Assembly (NCBI RefSeq): GCF_050563545.1
Contig: NZ_JBNXUM010000030.1
Coordinates: 1 to 64,000 of the forward strand
Length of the DNA stretch: 64,000 bases
Source: Falsiroseomonas sp050563545
Lineage (GTDB): Bacteria > Pseudomonadota > Alphaproteobacteria > Acetobacterales > Acetobacteraceae
Direction of reading: 5' to 3'
Shown here: positions 34,394 through 42,891 of the stretch, piece after piece
How positions within the stretch are numbered: position 1 is the stretch's first letter
Layout: each line of letters starts with the position of its first letter
Position numbers and translations under genes: made by a program
The notes under the pieces: generated by a model
Told to the model about the DNA's origin: nothing
Databases searched by the model: none
The model's input: the letters and a program-made list of their open reading frames with translations, nothing else

Positions 34394-35676
34394 GGATCGC
34401 GCTCGTCAACCCGGCCTGGGACTTCTCGGGCAGCATCTATTTCGGATGCCGCGCGCCGCATCTCCCGCTGGAGCTCGGTGCGTCCCGCGTGCTGCTGGAA
34501 CGCGCGGGACACGAGGTGCTCCTGCTGGATGCGCCGCTGCAGGGCATGTCGCAGGAGCAGACCGCCGACGCCGTCGCCGATTTCGCCCCGGCGATGACGG
34601 TCGTCACCACGGCGCCGACTTACCTGTTCTGGCGCTGCGCGCCGCCGGAACTGCGCATCCCCCGCGAATTCCTGGACGCGCTCGGCAGGCGCGGCGGGCG
34701 GACGGTCGCCGTCGGCCCGCATGGTTCCGCGACGCCCGGCGCGACGCTGCGCAAGCTCGGCTGCGACGTCGTCGTGCGTGGCGAATGCGAGGAGGTGATC
34801 GTCACGCTCGCCGGCGCCGGGGACCTCGCGCGCGTTCCCTCCGTCGCCTTCCTCGACGGCGGCATCCGCGTGACCGGCGAGCCCGCGGCCACCCGCTTCA
34901 CCGACCTGCCGGCGCTGCGCTGGCCGGACGAGTGGGTGGCGCGCCACGCGCATCACCACCACCGCTTCGACGCGCCCCCGCTCGGGCCCGGCGCGGAGGT
35001 CGAGGCGTCGCGCGGGTGCCCCTATCACTGCAGCTTCTGCGCCAAGATCGACTTCCGCGACCGTTACCGGCGCCGCGACCTGGCTCCGCTGCTGGAGGAG
35101 ATCGACGGCCTGCGTGCGCAGGGTGCGACCTATCTCTACTTCATCGATGAGATCTTCCTGCCCAACCGCGCCCTGCTGGAGGCGATGGTCGGGCGGGGGC
35201 TGTCCTTCGGCATCCAGACGCGCATCGACCTCTGGAAGCCGGAGATGCTGGAACTGCTGGGCCGCGCGGGCTGCGTCTCGATCGAGGCCGGGGTCGAGAG
35301 CCTCACGCCTGAAGGCCGCGCCGCCCTCGACAAGGATTGCCGCATCGGCACGGACGAGCTCGCGCAGCGCCTGCTGCACGCCCAGCGCTTCGTGCCTTTC
35401 GTGCAGGCCAATCTGATCCGCGTCGAAGGCGACGACGCCGCCATGGTCTCGGCCTGGCGCCAGCAGCTCCAGGCCGGTGGCGTCTGGGCGAACGATCCCG
35501 TGCCGCTCTATCCCTATCCCTCCTCGCCGGATTATCGGCGCCTCTGGGGCGAGCCGGACGACCAGGCCTGGGAACGCGCGCACGCGCATTATCTCGCGCA
35601 GTTCGACGCCTTCAGCGACATCCAGGAGGAGCGGCCGCTGCCGCTGTCTGAACTGGAAACGGCCTGCTTGGGATGA
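34390..35676 (+). CDS. B12-binding-domain radical SAM protein, TIGR04295-like
   Basis: A 428-aa enzyme starting at a TTG that overlaps the previous stop (TTGA). Residues 1-150 form a Rossmann-like cobalamin-binding-type domain (RIALVNPAWDFSGS..., GCDVVVRGECEEVI), then the radical SAM cluster C210-x3-C214-x2-C217 in SRGCPYHCSFCAKIDF, TYLYFIDEIF and SIEAGVESLTPEG. Members of this architecture use SAM and often methylcobalamin to methylate, epimerise or rearrange unactivated carbons. From memory it matches the 'rhizo-twelve' family, one copy per genome. Likely modifies a sugar or cyclitol in this cluster; reaction unknown. Confidence 0.88.
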   Translation: MRIALVNPAWDFSGSIYFGCRAPHLPLELGASRVLLERAGHEVLLLDAPLQGMSQEQTADAVADFAPAMTVVTTAPTYLFWRCAPPELRIPREFLDALGRRGGRTVAVGPHGSATPGATLRKLGCDVVVRGECEEVIVTLAGAGDLARVPSVAFLDGGIRVTGEPAATRFTDLPALRWPDEWVARHAHHHHRFDAPPLGPGAEVEASRGCPYHCSFCAKIDFRDRYRRRDLAPLLEEIDGLRAQGATYLYFIDEIFLPNRALLEAMVGRGLSFGIQTRIDLWKPEMLELLGRAGCVSIEAGVESLTPEGRAALDKDCRIGTDELAQRLLHAQRFVPFVQANLIRVEGDDAAMVSAWRQQLQAGGVWANDPVPLYPYPSSPDYRRLWGEPDDQAWERAHAHYLAQFDAFSDIQEERPLPLSELETACLG

Positions 35677-36770
35677 GGGCCGACCGTCATCTCCTGATGA
35701 CGGCGGATGCGGTCGGCGGCGTCTGGACCTATGCGATGGACCTCGCGGCAGCGTTGGTCCCGCTCGGCACGCGCACTACCCTGGCGGTCATGGGCACGGG
35801 TGTGGAGGCGCGGCATCGCGAAGCGGCTGCAGCGATACCCAGGTTGACGCTGGTGGAGACGGGCTGGCCGCTGGATTGGCTGGCAAAGGAACCCTCCGCG
35901 ATCCTGCGCGCCGGCGAGGCGCTGGCCGCGCTGGCGTCCCGTGTTCGTGCCGACCTGCTTCAGCTCAACAGCCCGGCGCTCGCCGCCGCGGCGCGTTTCC
36001 CCTGTCCTGTCGTCGGCGTCTGCCATTCCTGCCTGGCGACCTGGTGGGACGCAATGCGGCAGGGAGCGCTGCCGGACGACTTCGCCTGGCGCGACGCACT
36101 GCTCAAGCAAGGCTATGCGCGCTGTGACGCCCTGGTGGCGCCTAGCCGCGCCTTCGCGGCGGCCACTGCGCGCGTGCACGGCCTCGCGCTGCCCGAGGTC
36201 GTGTGGAACGGTCGCCGCGCATCGGGCGTGGCCGCGCGCGCCGGACACTTCGCCTTCACCGCGGGCCGGCTCTGGGACGAGGCGAAGGACGTGGCCACGC
36301 TCGACGCGGCGGCTGCGGTGCTCGACCTGCCGTTCTTCGCCGCGGGCCCTACGGGCGCGCCGCATGGCAGCGTCGTCGCGCTGCCGCATCTGCGGCTTCT
36401 CGGCGGGCTGGACGCGCAGGCGATCGCGGCCTGGCTCGCGCGCGGACCCATCTTCGTCTCCGCGGCGCGCTACGAGCCTTTCGGGCTCGCGGTGCTGGAG
36501 GCGGCGCAGGCCGGCTGCGCGCTGGTCCTGTCCGATATCCCGACCTTCCGGGAGTTGTGGGACGGCGCGGCCGTCTTCGTGCGGCCGGGCGACGCGGCCG
36601 CCTTCGCGGACGCCATCTTCATGCTGTCGCGGAACCGGGAACAAAGAAGCTTGCTGCGCGTTGCCGCCCTGCACCGGTCCCAACGCTACACCGCCGAGGC
36701 GATGGCAGCGGGCATGGCCGCGATCCATGCGCGACTACTCGCGCAGGGAGGAGGAAGGAGCGCCGCGTGA
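35673..36770 (+). CDS. GT4-like glycosyltransferase
   Basis: A 365-aa GT-B protein. It starts with HLLMTADAVGGVWTYAMDLAAALVP, like the acceptor-side glycine motif of GT4 glycosyltransferases, has LLQLNSPALAAAARF, and ends with SAARYEPFGLAVLEAAQAGCALVLSD (the E-x7-E donor site; read here in the two parts YEPFGLAVLEAA and GCALVLSDIPTFRELW). Stop of the radical SAM gene overlaps the ATG (ATGA). Donor and acceptor unknown. Confidence 0.88.
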   Translation: MRADRHLLMTADAVGGVWTYAMDLAAALVPLGTRTTLAVMGTGVEARHREAAAAIPRLTLVETGWPLDWLAKEPSAILRAGEALAALASRVRADLLQLNSPALAAAARFPCPVVGVCHSCLATWWDAMRQGALPDDFAWRDALLKQGYARCDALVAPSRAFAAATARVHGLALPEVVWNGRRASGVAARAGHFAFTAGRLWDEAKDVATLDAAAAVLDLPFFAAGPTGAPHGSVVALPHLRLLGGLDAQAIAAWLARGPIFVSAARYEPFGLAVLEAAQAGCALVLSDIPTFRELWDGAAVFVRPGDAAAFADAIFMLSRNREQRSLLRVAALHRSQRYTAEAMAAGMAAIHARLLAQGGGRSAA

Positions 36771-37873
36771 GGATCGTCTGGTTCACCCACTCCCTGCGCT
36801 CCTGCTGGAATCATGGCAACGCGCATTTCCTGCGCGGTGTGCTGCGCCAATTGCAGGCGCTGGGGCATGAGACGCTGGCCTGCGAGCCCGAGGATGGCTG
36901 GAGCCTGGCGAATCTGATGCGCGACCACGGCAAGGGCGGCCTCGCCGTCTTCCAGCGCGACTTCCCGGACTTGGGGTGGCGCAGCTATGCGACGCGCGAC
37001 GGCATCGCTGCGCTGGTGCAGGACGCCGAGGCCGTCGTCGTGCACGAATGGAGCGAGCCCTGGCTCGTCGCGGAACTCGGCGCGATGCGGCGGCGCGGTG
37101 CGCCATTCACGCTGCTGTTCCACGACACGCATCACCGCGCCGTCAGCGACCCGCAGGCGATCCACGCCTTCGACCTCGATGGCTATGACGCCGTGCTCGC
37201 CTTCGGCGCCACATTGGCCGAGGTCTACCGCCGCTGGGGCTGGGGGGACCGCGCGCTGGTCTGGCATGAAGCCGCAGACACAAGCCTGTTCCGTCCGCTG
37301 AGCGGCGCGCAGCCACGCGACGGGCTCGTCTGGATCGGCAACTGGGGCGACGACGAACGTGGTGAGGAGCTCGAGGAATTCCTGCTGCGCCCTGCGCGTG
37401 ACGCGGAGCTGGCGCTCGACATTCATGGCGTCCGCTACCCGCCAGAGGCGCTGGCCACGCTGGCGCGCTACGGCGCGCAGTATCGCGGCTGGCTGCCCAA
37501 CAGCGCGGCGCCCGGCATCTTCGCCCGGCACATCGCGACCGTCCATGTGCCGCGGCGGCATTACACGCGCGCGCTGCCGGGCATCCCGACGATCCGCGTC
37601 TTCGAGTCGCTCGCCTGCGGCATTCCGCTGCTGTCCGCGCCCTGGAGCGACAGCGAGGGGCTGTTCACGCCGGGCGAGGATTTCCTCGTTGCCCGCAACG
37701 GCGCCGAGGCGACGCGCCACCTGCGCGCCCTGCGCGACGACGCGGCGCTGCGCCACGCGCTGGCGGCCCGCGGCCTCTCGACGATCCGCGCACGTCATAC
37801 CTGCCTGCATCGCGCGCGCGAGCTGCTGGGCCACCTCGCGCGGCTGCGCGCCCCCGCGGAACTGCCGGCATGA
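36767..37873 (+). CDS. CgeB-like glycosyltransferase
   Basis: A 368-aa glycosyltransferase with a GTG start overlapping the previous stop (GTGA) and preceded by GGAGGAAGGAG. It opens with WFTHSLRSCWNHGNAHFLRG, related to the SxxSAWxNGxAT opening of its neighbours, has LFHDTHHRAVSDP and VPRRHYTRALPGIPTIRVFE followed by SLACGIPLLSAPWSD in the donor-binding half. HDTHH is a distinctive short motif. Acceptor unknown; it acts with the two following paralogous genes. Confidence 0.85.
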   Translation: MRIVWFTHSLRSCWNHGNAHFLRGVLRQLQALGHETLACEPEDGWSLANLMRDHGKGGLAVFQRDFPDLGWRSYATRDGIAALVQDAEAVVVHEWSEPWLVAELGAMRRRGAPFTLLFHDTHHRAVSDPQAIHAFDLDGYDAVLAFGATLAEVYRRWGWGDRALVWHEAADTSLFRPLSGAQPRDGLVWIGNWGDDERGEELEEFLLRPARDAELALDIHGVRYPPEALATLARYGAQYRGWLPNSAAPGIFARHIATVHVPRRHYTRALPGIPTIRVFESLACGIPLLSAPWSDSEGLFTPGEDFLVARNGAEATRHLRALRDDAALRHALAARGLSTIRARHTCLHRARELLGHLARLRAPAELPA

Positions 37874-38961
37874 GGATCGCCTTCTACGGATCGAGCCTGC
37901 TGTCGGCCTGGTGGAACGGAGCAGCCACCTACTACCGCGGCCTGATCCGGGAGCTCGCGCTGCTCGGCCACCACACGACCTTCCATGAACCCGACGCGTT
38001 CGACCGGCAGCGCCACCGCGACATGGACCCGCCGGACTGGGCCGAGGTGCGGGTCTGGCGCGCCGATGTGGCGGGGCTGCGGGCCGCCATCGCCCAGGCC
38101 GCGGACGCGGATGTCGTGGTGAAGGCGAGCGGCGTCGGCGTCTTCGACGACGAGCTGCTGGACGGCGTGATGCGCGCCGCGCGGCCCGATGCGCTGCGCA
38201 TCTTCTGGGACGTGGACGCGCCTGCGACGCTGGCGGAGATACGGGGCGATGCGGCGCATCCGCTGCGGCGCGGTCTGCCGGGCCTCGACCTCGTGCTGAC
38301 CTATGGCGGCGGGCCGCCGGTGGTGACGGGCTATCGCGAGCTCGGCGCGCAGCGTTGCGTACCGGTCTACAACGCGCTGGATCCGACGACGCACCATCCC
38401 GTGTCGCCCGATCCGCGCTTCGCGGGCGATCTGAACTTCCTGGCCAACCGCCTTCCGGACCGGGAGGCGCGGGTCGAGGAGTTCTTCCTGCGTGCCGCCG
38501 CGCTGCGGCCCGGCGATCGCTTCGTGCTCGGCGGCAATGGGTGGGACGGCAAGGCGATGCCGGGCAATGTCCGCGCCCTCGGCCATGTCGGCACGGCGGA
38601 CCACAATGCCTTCAACGCCTCCGCCCTGGCCGTGCTGAACGTGGCGCGGGACAGCATGGCCGCGACCGGCTTCTCCCCCGCGACCCGCGTCTTCGAAGCC
38701 GCGGGCGCCGGCGCCTGCCTGATCACCGACGCCTGGGAAGGTCTCGGCCTGTTTCTCGATGACGGCGAGGAGGTGCTGGTCGCGCGCGACGGCGCGGATG
38801 TCGCGGACCACCTCGCCGCGCTCGATCCCGGCCGCGCAAGGGCGATCGGGCAGGCCGCGCGGGCGCGCATCCTGGCGGGTCACACCTATGCACGCCGTGC
38901 GTCGCAGGTGGACGCTTTGCTGCGGGAGCACGCCGCGATGCGCCAGGCCCAGCCGGCATGA
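37870..38961 (+). CDS. CgeB-like glycosyltransferase
   Basis: A 363-aa protein. N terminus RIAFYGSSLLSAWWNGAATY, central RIFWDVDAPATLAEIRGD (a variant of the FYDIDTPVTLAKLARG block of its paralogues), then ALAVLNVARDSMAATGFSPATRVF and EAAGAGACLITDAWEGLG. Same fold and block order as the genes at 26486 and 38958. The ATG overlaps the preceding stop and its stop overlaps the next ATG. Likely the third sugar transfer of the right arm, order inferred only from gene order. Confidence 0.86.
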   Translation: MRIAFYGSSLLSAWWNGAATYYRGLIRELALLGHHTTFHEPDAFDRQRHRDMDPPDWAEVRVWRADVAGLRAAIAQAADADVVVKASGVGVFDDELLDGVMRAARPDALRIFWDVDAPATLAEIRGDAAHPLRRGLPGLDLVLTYGGGPPVVTGYRELGAQRCVPVYNALDPTTHHPVSPDPRFAGDLNFLANRLPDREARVEEFFLRAAALRPGDRFVLGGNGWDGKAMPGNVRALGHVGTADHNAFNASALAVLNVARDSMAATGFSPATRVFEAAGAGACLITDAWEGLGLFLDDGEEVLVARDGADVADHLAALDPGRARAIGQAARARILAGHTYARRASQVDALLREHAAMRQAQPA

Positions 38962-40055
38962 AACTCGTCGTCCTGGGGCTCAGTCTTTCCTCGGCCTGGG
39001 GGAACGGGCACGCCACGACCTGGCGCGCGTTGCTCGGCGCTTTCGCCGCGCGCGGACACGACGTGCTGTTCCTTGAGCGCGACGTGCCGTGGTACGCCGC
39101 CAACCGCGACCTGCCGCAGCCCAGCTTCTGCCGCTTCGCGCTCTACCGCGACCTCGACGGGCTTGCCGACTGGAAACGGGAGATCGCGGGCGCGGATGCG
39201 GTGATCGTCGGCTCCTACGTGCCTGACGGCGTCGCGGTCGGGCGGCTGGTGCAGCGGATGGCGGAAGGCGTGACGGCTTTCTACGACATCGACACGCCGG
39301 TGACGCTCGCGAAGCTGGCGCGCGGCGACCACGAATACGTCTCGCCGGCGCTGATCCCGGGCTACGACCTCTACCTCTCCTTTACCGGCGGGCCGACGCT
39401 GTCGCTGCTGGAACGACGCTATGGCGCGCGGGCGGCGCGGGTCCTGTACTGCTCGGTGGACGCGGCCGCCTATCAGCCGATGCGCCGCGCGACGCGCTGG
39501 GACCTGTCCTATCTCGGCACCTGGAGCGCCGATCGGCAGCCCGTGCTGGAGCGCCTGCTGATCGAACCCGCGCGGCGCGCGCCGGGTCTGCGCTTCGTCG
39601 TGGCCGGTGCGCAATATCCCGCCGGCATCGAGTGGCCGGCCAATGTCGAGCGGATCGAGCATGTGCCGCCGACCGGCCATCCCGCCTTCTACGCGGCATC
39701 GCGCTTCACGCTGAACGTGACGCGTGCCGACATGGTGCGCGCGGGCTGGAGCCCGAGCGTGCGGCTGTTCGAGGCCGCGTCCTGCGGAACGCCGGTGATC
39801 TCCGACATCTGGCCCGGGCTTTCCTCCCTGTTCGTGCCCGATCGCGAGATCCTGCTGGCGCGGACGGCGGAGGAGGTGCTGGCCGCCCTCGACGACCCCG
39901 GCGGGGAACGCCGCCGCCGCATCGCCACCGCTGCGCGTCGCCGCGTGCTGCGCGCCCACACCGCGGCGCACCGGGCCGCGGCGCTGGAGGCGCATCTCCG
40001 CACCGCCATGACGCGCCGTCGCGACCGCGCGGCTATGGAGGAGATGCGGCTCTAG
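38958..40055 (+). CDS. CgeB-like glycosyltransferase (right-arm copy)
   Basis: A 365-aa protein beginning KLVVLGLSLSSAWGNGHATT, with FYDIDTPVTLAKLARG, SYLGTWSADRQPVLERLLIE, SRFTLNVTRADMVRAGWSPS and FEAASCGTPVISDIWPG. It is the close paralogue of the left-arm protein at 26486-27565, including start, middle and donor-site blocks, and so marks a duplication within the cluster. It is the last gene of the right arm, followed by a strong hairpin at 40131. Confidence 0.87.
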   Translation: MKLVVLGLSLSSAWGNGHATTWRALLGAFAARGHDVLFLERDVPWYAANRDLPQPSFCRFALYRDLDGLADWKREIAGADAVIVGSYVPDGVAVGRLVQRMAEGVTAFYDIDTPVTLAKLARGDHEYVSPALIPGYDLYLSFTGGPTLSLLERRYGARAARVLYCSVDAAAYQPMRRATRWDLSYLGTWSADRQPVLERLLIEPARRAPGLRFVVAGAQYPAGIEWPANVERIEHVPPTGHPAFYAASRFTLNVTRADMVRAGWSPSVRLFEAASCGTPVISDIWPGLSSLFVPDREILLARTAEEVLAALDDPGGERRRRIATAARRRVLRAHTAAHRAAALEAHLRTAMTRRRDRAAMEEMRL

Positions 40056-40130
40056 CCCGCGATCGCTCTGAGTGTGCACGCCGTAGGCGGCATACGAAGA
40101 GCGTGAATCGCCGGGCCGGAGAAAGCTGGA

Positions 40131-40166
40131 CCCGCATTGCCCTGACCACAGTCAGGGCAATGCGGG
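40131..40166. terminator. strong 16-bp hairpin, bidirectional terminator
   Basis: CCCGCATTGCCCTGAC (40131-40146), loop CACA, and the exact complement GTCAGGGCAATGCGGG (40151-40166). It lies between the last gene of the right arm (plus) and a converging minus-strand gene whose stop is at 40168, so it can terminate both. The 112-bp gap around it holds nothing else. Confidence 0.85.
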
Positions 40167-40167
40167 G

Positions 40168-41055
40168 CTAGCCGCCTCGCTCCAGGATGGCGCGCAGCGC
40201 GGCCAGGGGCACCGACCAGTCGCCCGGCCGCTCCTGCCGCAGCAGGCGCATCGTCGGGTACCACGGGCTGTCGTCGCGGCCCTCCATCCAGCGCCAATCC
40301 GCGGGCTCCGTGAGCAGCAGCAGCACCGGCACGCCGAGCGCGCCGGCAAGGTGGGCGGGAAAGCTGTCGATGCTGACGACGAGGTCGAGGCCGCGCATCA
40401 ATGTCGCCGCCGCCAGCGGATCGTCGCTGCCGGACGGAACGCCGACGCCGGGCGCGCACTCCTCCACGCCCGGCCCGCGCTGCAGGATGTTGAACCGGAC
40501 GCCGGGAATGCCGGCGAGCGGCCGCAGCAGGTCGAAGGGGATCGAGCGACGAATGCCCCAATCGCCGGCCCGCCATACCAGCCCTACTTCCAGCGCGTCC
40601 TTGTCGCGCGCCGGCGGCGCGGGCGGATGCAGGTAGGGCACGCGCGACGGCAGCGTCGTCGGCGTGATGCGCAGCGCGTGGGCCAGCTCCATGAGCTCGA
40701 TGTCCACGTCGTACTCGGCTTCCGGTGTGCCGTCGTGCAGCGGCAGCAGGCGCGGCGCCTTCCGCATCGTGGCCAGGAGCGGGATCAACGCGGGCTGCGC
40801 CCAGACCGTGACATCCTTCGCGATGGCTTGCAGCGGCGCGACGAGGCGGATGAACTGGATGGTGTCGCCGAGCCCGTGATAGCAGCGCACCAGCACGCGC
40901 CGCCCCGCCAGCGGCGAGCCGTCCCACACGGCCTGAAGATGCCGCGGCAGCGTCCAGTCACGCGGGCCGAGTGCCTCGTCCGACAGGGCCCAGGCCTCGT
41001 CCCATGCGCCGCGCCGCATCAGCGCCATCCAACGCGCCCCGGGATCCTGCTCCAT
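40168..41055 (-). CDS. GT9/heptosyltransferase-like protein
   Basis: A 295-aa protein resembling the C-terminal glycosyltransferase part of TPR-GT9 proteins. The first ~30 residues (ARWMALMRRGAWDEAWALSD) look like one TPR-like helix pair, then VLVRCYHGLGDTIQFIRL (typical GLGD motif of ADP-heptose transferase-like proteins), VGLVWRAGDW and DLVVSIDSFPAHLAGALGVPV (the donor-binding SxDs-x-x-x-HLAGALG block). It may transfer a sugar, or only share the fold. It converges on the glycan cluster across the terminator but is not part of its coupled chain. Confidence 0.82.
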   Translation of the reverse strand: MEQDPGARWMALMRRGAWDEAWALSDEALGPRDWTLPRHLQAVWDGSPLAGRRVLVRCYHGLGDTIQFIRLVAPLQAIAKDVTVWAQPALIPLLATMRKAPRLLPLHDGTPEAEYDVDIELMELAHALRITPTTLPSRVPYLHPPAPPARDKDALEVGLVWRAGDWGIRRSIPFDLLRPLAGIPGVRFNILQRGPGVEECAPGVGVPSGSDDPLAAATLMRGLDLVVSIDSFPAHLAGALGVPVLLLLTEPADWRWMEGRDDSPWYPTMRLLRQERPGDWSVPLAALRAILERGG

Positions 41056-41088
41056 GCCGTTCGCAACGCGCGGGCGGCACGCCTGTTC

Positions 41089-41715
41089 TCAGTGGTGCTC
41101 CCAGTCCTGCAGGCTGTCTGTGTTCGGCGGCGAAGTCCCCAGCACGTCGCCCTCCGTCGTGACGCCCAGCCCGTTCAGGAGGCGGTTGGAGTAGTTGAAA
41201 TACGCGCAGACTTGGTTGGCCTCCAGGATCTCGCCGTCATCGGCGCCGGCCTCGCGCAGCGCGGCGATGTCGGCCTGCTCCATCTTCTGTGGCTCCAGCG
41301 TCAGCTTGCGGACATGGCGCAGCAGCGCGAGTTCCTTGCCCTGGAAGGCGCGCTCGGGCTGCGCGGCGGCCAGCGCCTTGTAGATGGCCTGCGCGCGGGC
41401 ATCGTCCTGCAGAAGCCGCGACAGGCCGGCGAAGTGATGCGCGACGGAATAGCCGCAGGCATTCGACAGGCTGGTGTAGATCCCGAGGCATTCCAGGAAC
41501 CACACCGGCATCCCGTTGCCGGCGTGGTGCAGCACGGCCTTGTAGAGCGCGCTGTGGCCTTCCATCGTGTGCGGCCGCAGGCTGTGCGCGCGCATGACGT
41601 TGTCGATCTGCCCGCCCGGGCCCTTCACGCGGTCATAGAGGCTTCTCAGGTAGCCCTCGCTCTCGGCATAGGGCACCAGGCGGATCCAGGCGGGGTTCCG
41701 GCTGTCGCGGTCCAT
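41089..41715 (-). CDS. AhpD-like/carboxymuconolactone-decarboxylase-type protein
   Basis: A 208-aa protein of the peroxidase-related CMD family. The helical core carries the active-site region NACGYSVAHHFAGL, which aligns with the family CxxCxxxH motif but has Ser in place of the second cysteine. N-terminal IRLVPYAESEGYLRSLYDRV is typical for the peroxidase-related subgroup. Without the second cysteine the usual thiol peroxidase cycle is doubtful. It precedes the GT9-like gene by 33 bases on the same strand. Confidence 0.78.
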   Translation of the reverse strand: MDRDSRNPAWIRLVPYAESEGYLRSLYDRVKGPGGQIDNVMRAHSLRPHTMEGHSALYKAVLHHAGNGMPVWFLECLGIYTSLSNACGYSVAHHFAGLSRLLQDDARAQAIYKALAAAQPERAFQGKELALLRHVRKLTLEPQKMEQADIAALREAGADDGEILEANQVCAYFNYSNRLLNGLGVTTEGDVLGTSPPNTDSLQDWEHH

Positions 41716-41807
41716 TCAGGCGATCCTCGATACCAGGCGCCGTTGCAGGGCGCGATGTCCGGCGCGGCCTGGCGATGGCGCCGCCGCGCGCGGGGTCCGT
41801 CCTCGCC

Positions 41808-42803
41808 TCAGCCGCGCGCGTCCGGCTCGCCCGCGCGGTACTTGAATGCCTTGTCGAAGCGCCCGACGATCCATTCGCCGCAGGTGACGGGAGGGTGCCG
41901 GGCCTCCGCGGGATCGTCCAGCAGGTCGCGGGGGTCCACGACGGTGTGGAAGGACGGGTCGAAAAAGACCGCGACGGATTGCCGCGCCCTGCCCGAGGTG
42001 TTGACCACGCGATGCGCGTTGGACCGGAAGCGGTCATTGGTCCAGCGATGCATGAGGTCGCCGACATTCACGACGAAGGTGCCCGGGATCGGGTGCGCCG
42101 TGACCCATTCCCCGCTGGCGTTCAGCACCTGCAGCCCGCCGGTCATGTCCTGGCAGAGGAAGGTCAGCCCGCCATAATCGGTGTGCGGCGCGACGCCGAA
42201 CTGGTCCTGGCCCAGCTCGGGCGGCTGCGGCGGGTACCAGATCAGCGACCCGCGCGCGAGCGGCCTGGCGAAGCGGCTGTCGAAGAATTCGGCCGGACGC
42301 CCCAGGCTCAGCGCGAGGCCGCGCAGCACGCGACGTCCAAGCGTCAGCACGTGCTCGTAGTAGCCATAGGCGGCCTGCCGCAGCGCCGGCATGCCGGCGG
42401 GCCAGTTGTTCGGCCCCATCAGCGGCGTGCCCGCGGCGACGTCCGGATCGCCGGGCGGAAGCTCGAGACCCCAGACGAAGCTCTCCTTCAGATCCACCTT
42501 GGCTCCGCTGAACATCGTCGCTCCGCCATGGCCGATCCATCCGCGGTGAAGGCCATTGACCTTTACCTTTTCCTTTTGTGCCTGCGGCAGCGCGAAGAAG
42601 TCGCGTGCGGCGCCGAAGGCCGCGTCGATCGCGGATTGCGGCACGCCGTGGTTGGAGACGTAGAAGAAGCCGATGCGCTCGCTGGCCTCGCGCATCGCGC
42701 GGCCGGCCGCGGCGCTGCCGGCGGGGTCGCCTGCGAGGAGCGCGCCGATATCCACCACGGGGATCTCGCCGAGTTCGATCTGCCGTGCCGTCGCATAGGC
42801 CAT
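41808..42803 (-). CDS. isopenicillin-N-synthase-like 2-oxoglutarate/Fe(II) oxygenase
   Basis: A 331-aa non-heme iron oxygenase. N-terminal DIOX_N segment IPVVDIGALLAGD and IGFFYVSNHGVP; iron ligands HTD in APHTDYGGLTFL and the distal His in SNAHRVVN, followed by RQSVAVFFDPS that supplies the 2-oxoglutarate-binding Arg/Ser pair. Length is typical. The ATG is preceded by GGAGGGG. It is divergent from the creatininase-family gene (88-bp gap), and may serve the same catabolic route. Substrate unknown. Confidence 0.92.
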   Translation of the reverse strand: MAYATARQIELGEIPVVDIGALLAGDPAGSAAAGRAMREASERIGFFYVSNHGVPQSAIDAAFGAARDFFALPQAQKEKVKVNGLHRGWIGHGGATMFSGAKVDLKESFVWGLELPPGDPDVAAGTPLMGPNNWPAGMPALRQAAYGYYEHVLTLGRRVLRGLALSLGRPAEFFDSRFARPLARGSLIWYPPQPPELGQDQFGVAPHTDYGGLTFLCQDMTGGLQVLNASGEWVTAHPIPGTFVVNVGDLMHRWTNDRFRSNAHRVVNTSGRARQSVAVFFDPSFHTVVDPRDLLDDPAEARHPPVTCGEWIVGRFDKAFKYRAGEPDARG

Positions 42804-42891
42804 GGGGCACCCCTCCTGCGTGCATCCTCTCGCGGAACGCCGCGACAGGGAAGCATTGCCGTCCGCGCTACGGCCGTGCTGGCATGGCGGC

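Noticed and set aside
40131..40166. The long hairpin as an insertion-sequence end or attachment site
   Set aside because: It is a single local stem with a 4-base loop placed exactly between convergent genes; no partner copy or target duplication is present, so a terminator is simpler.
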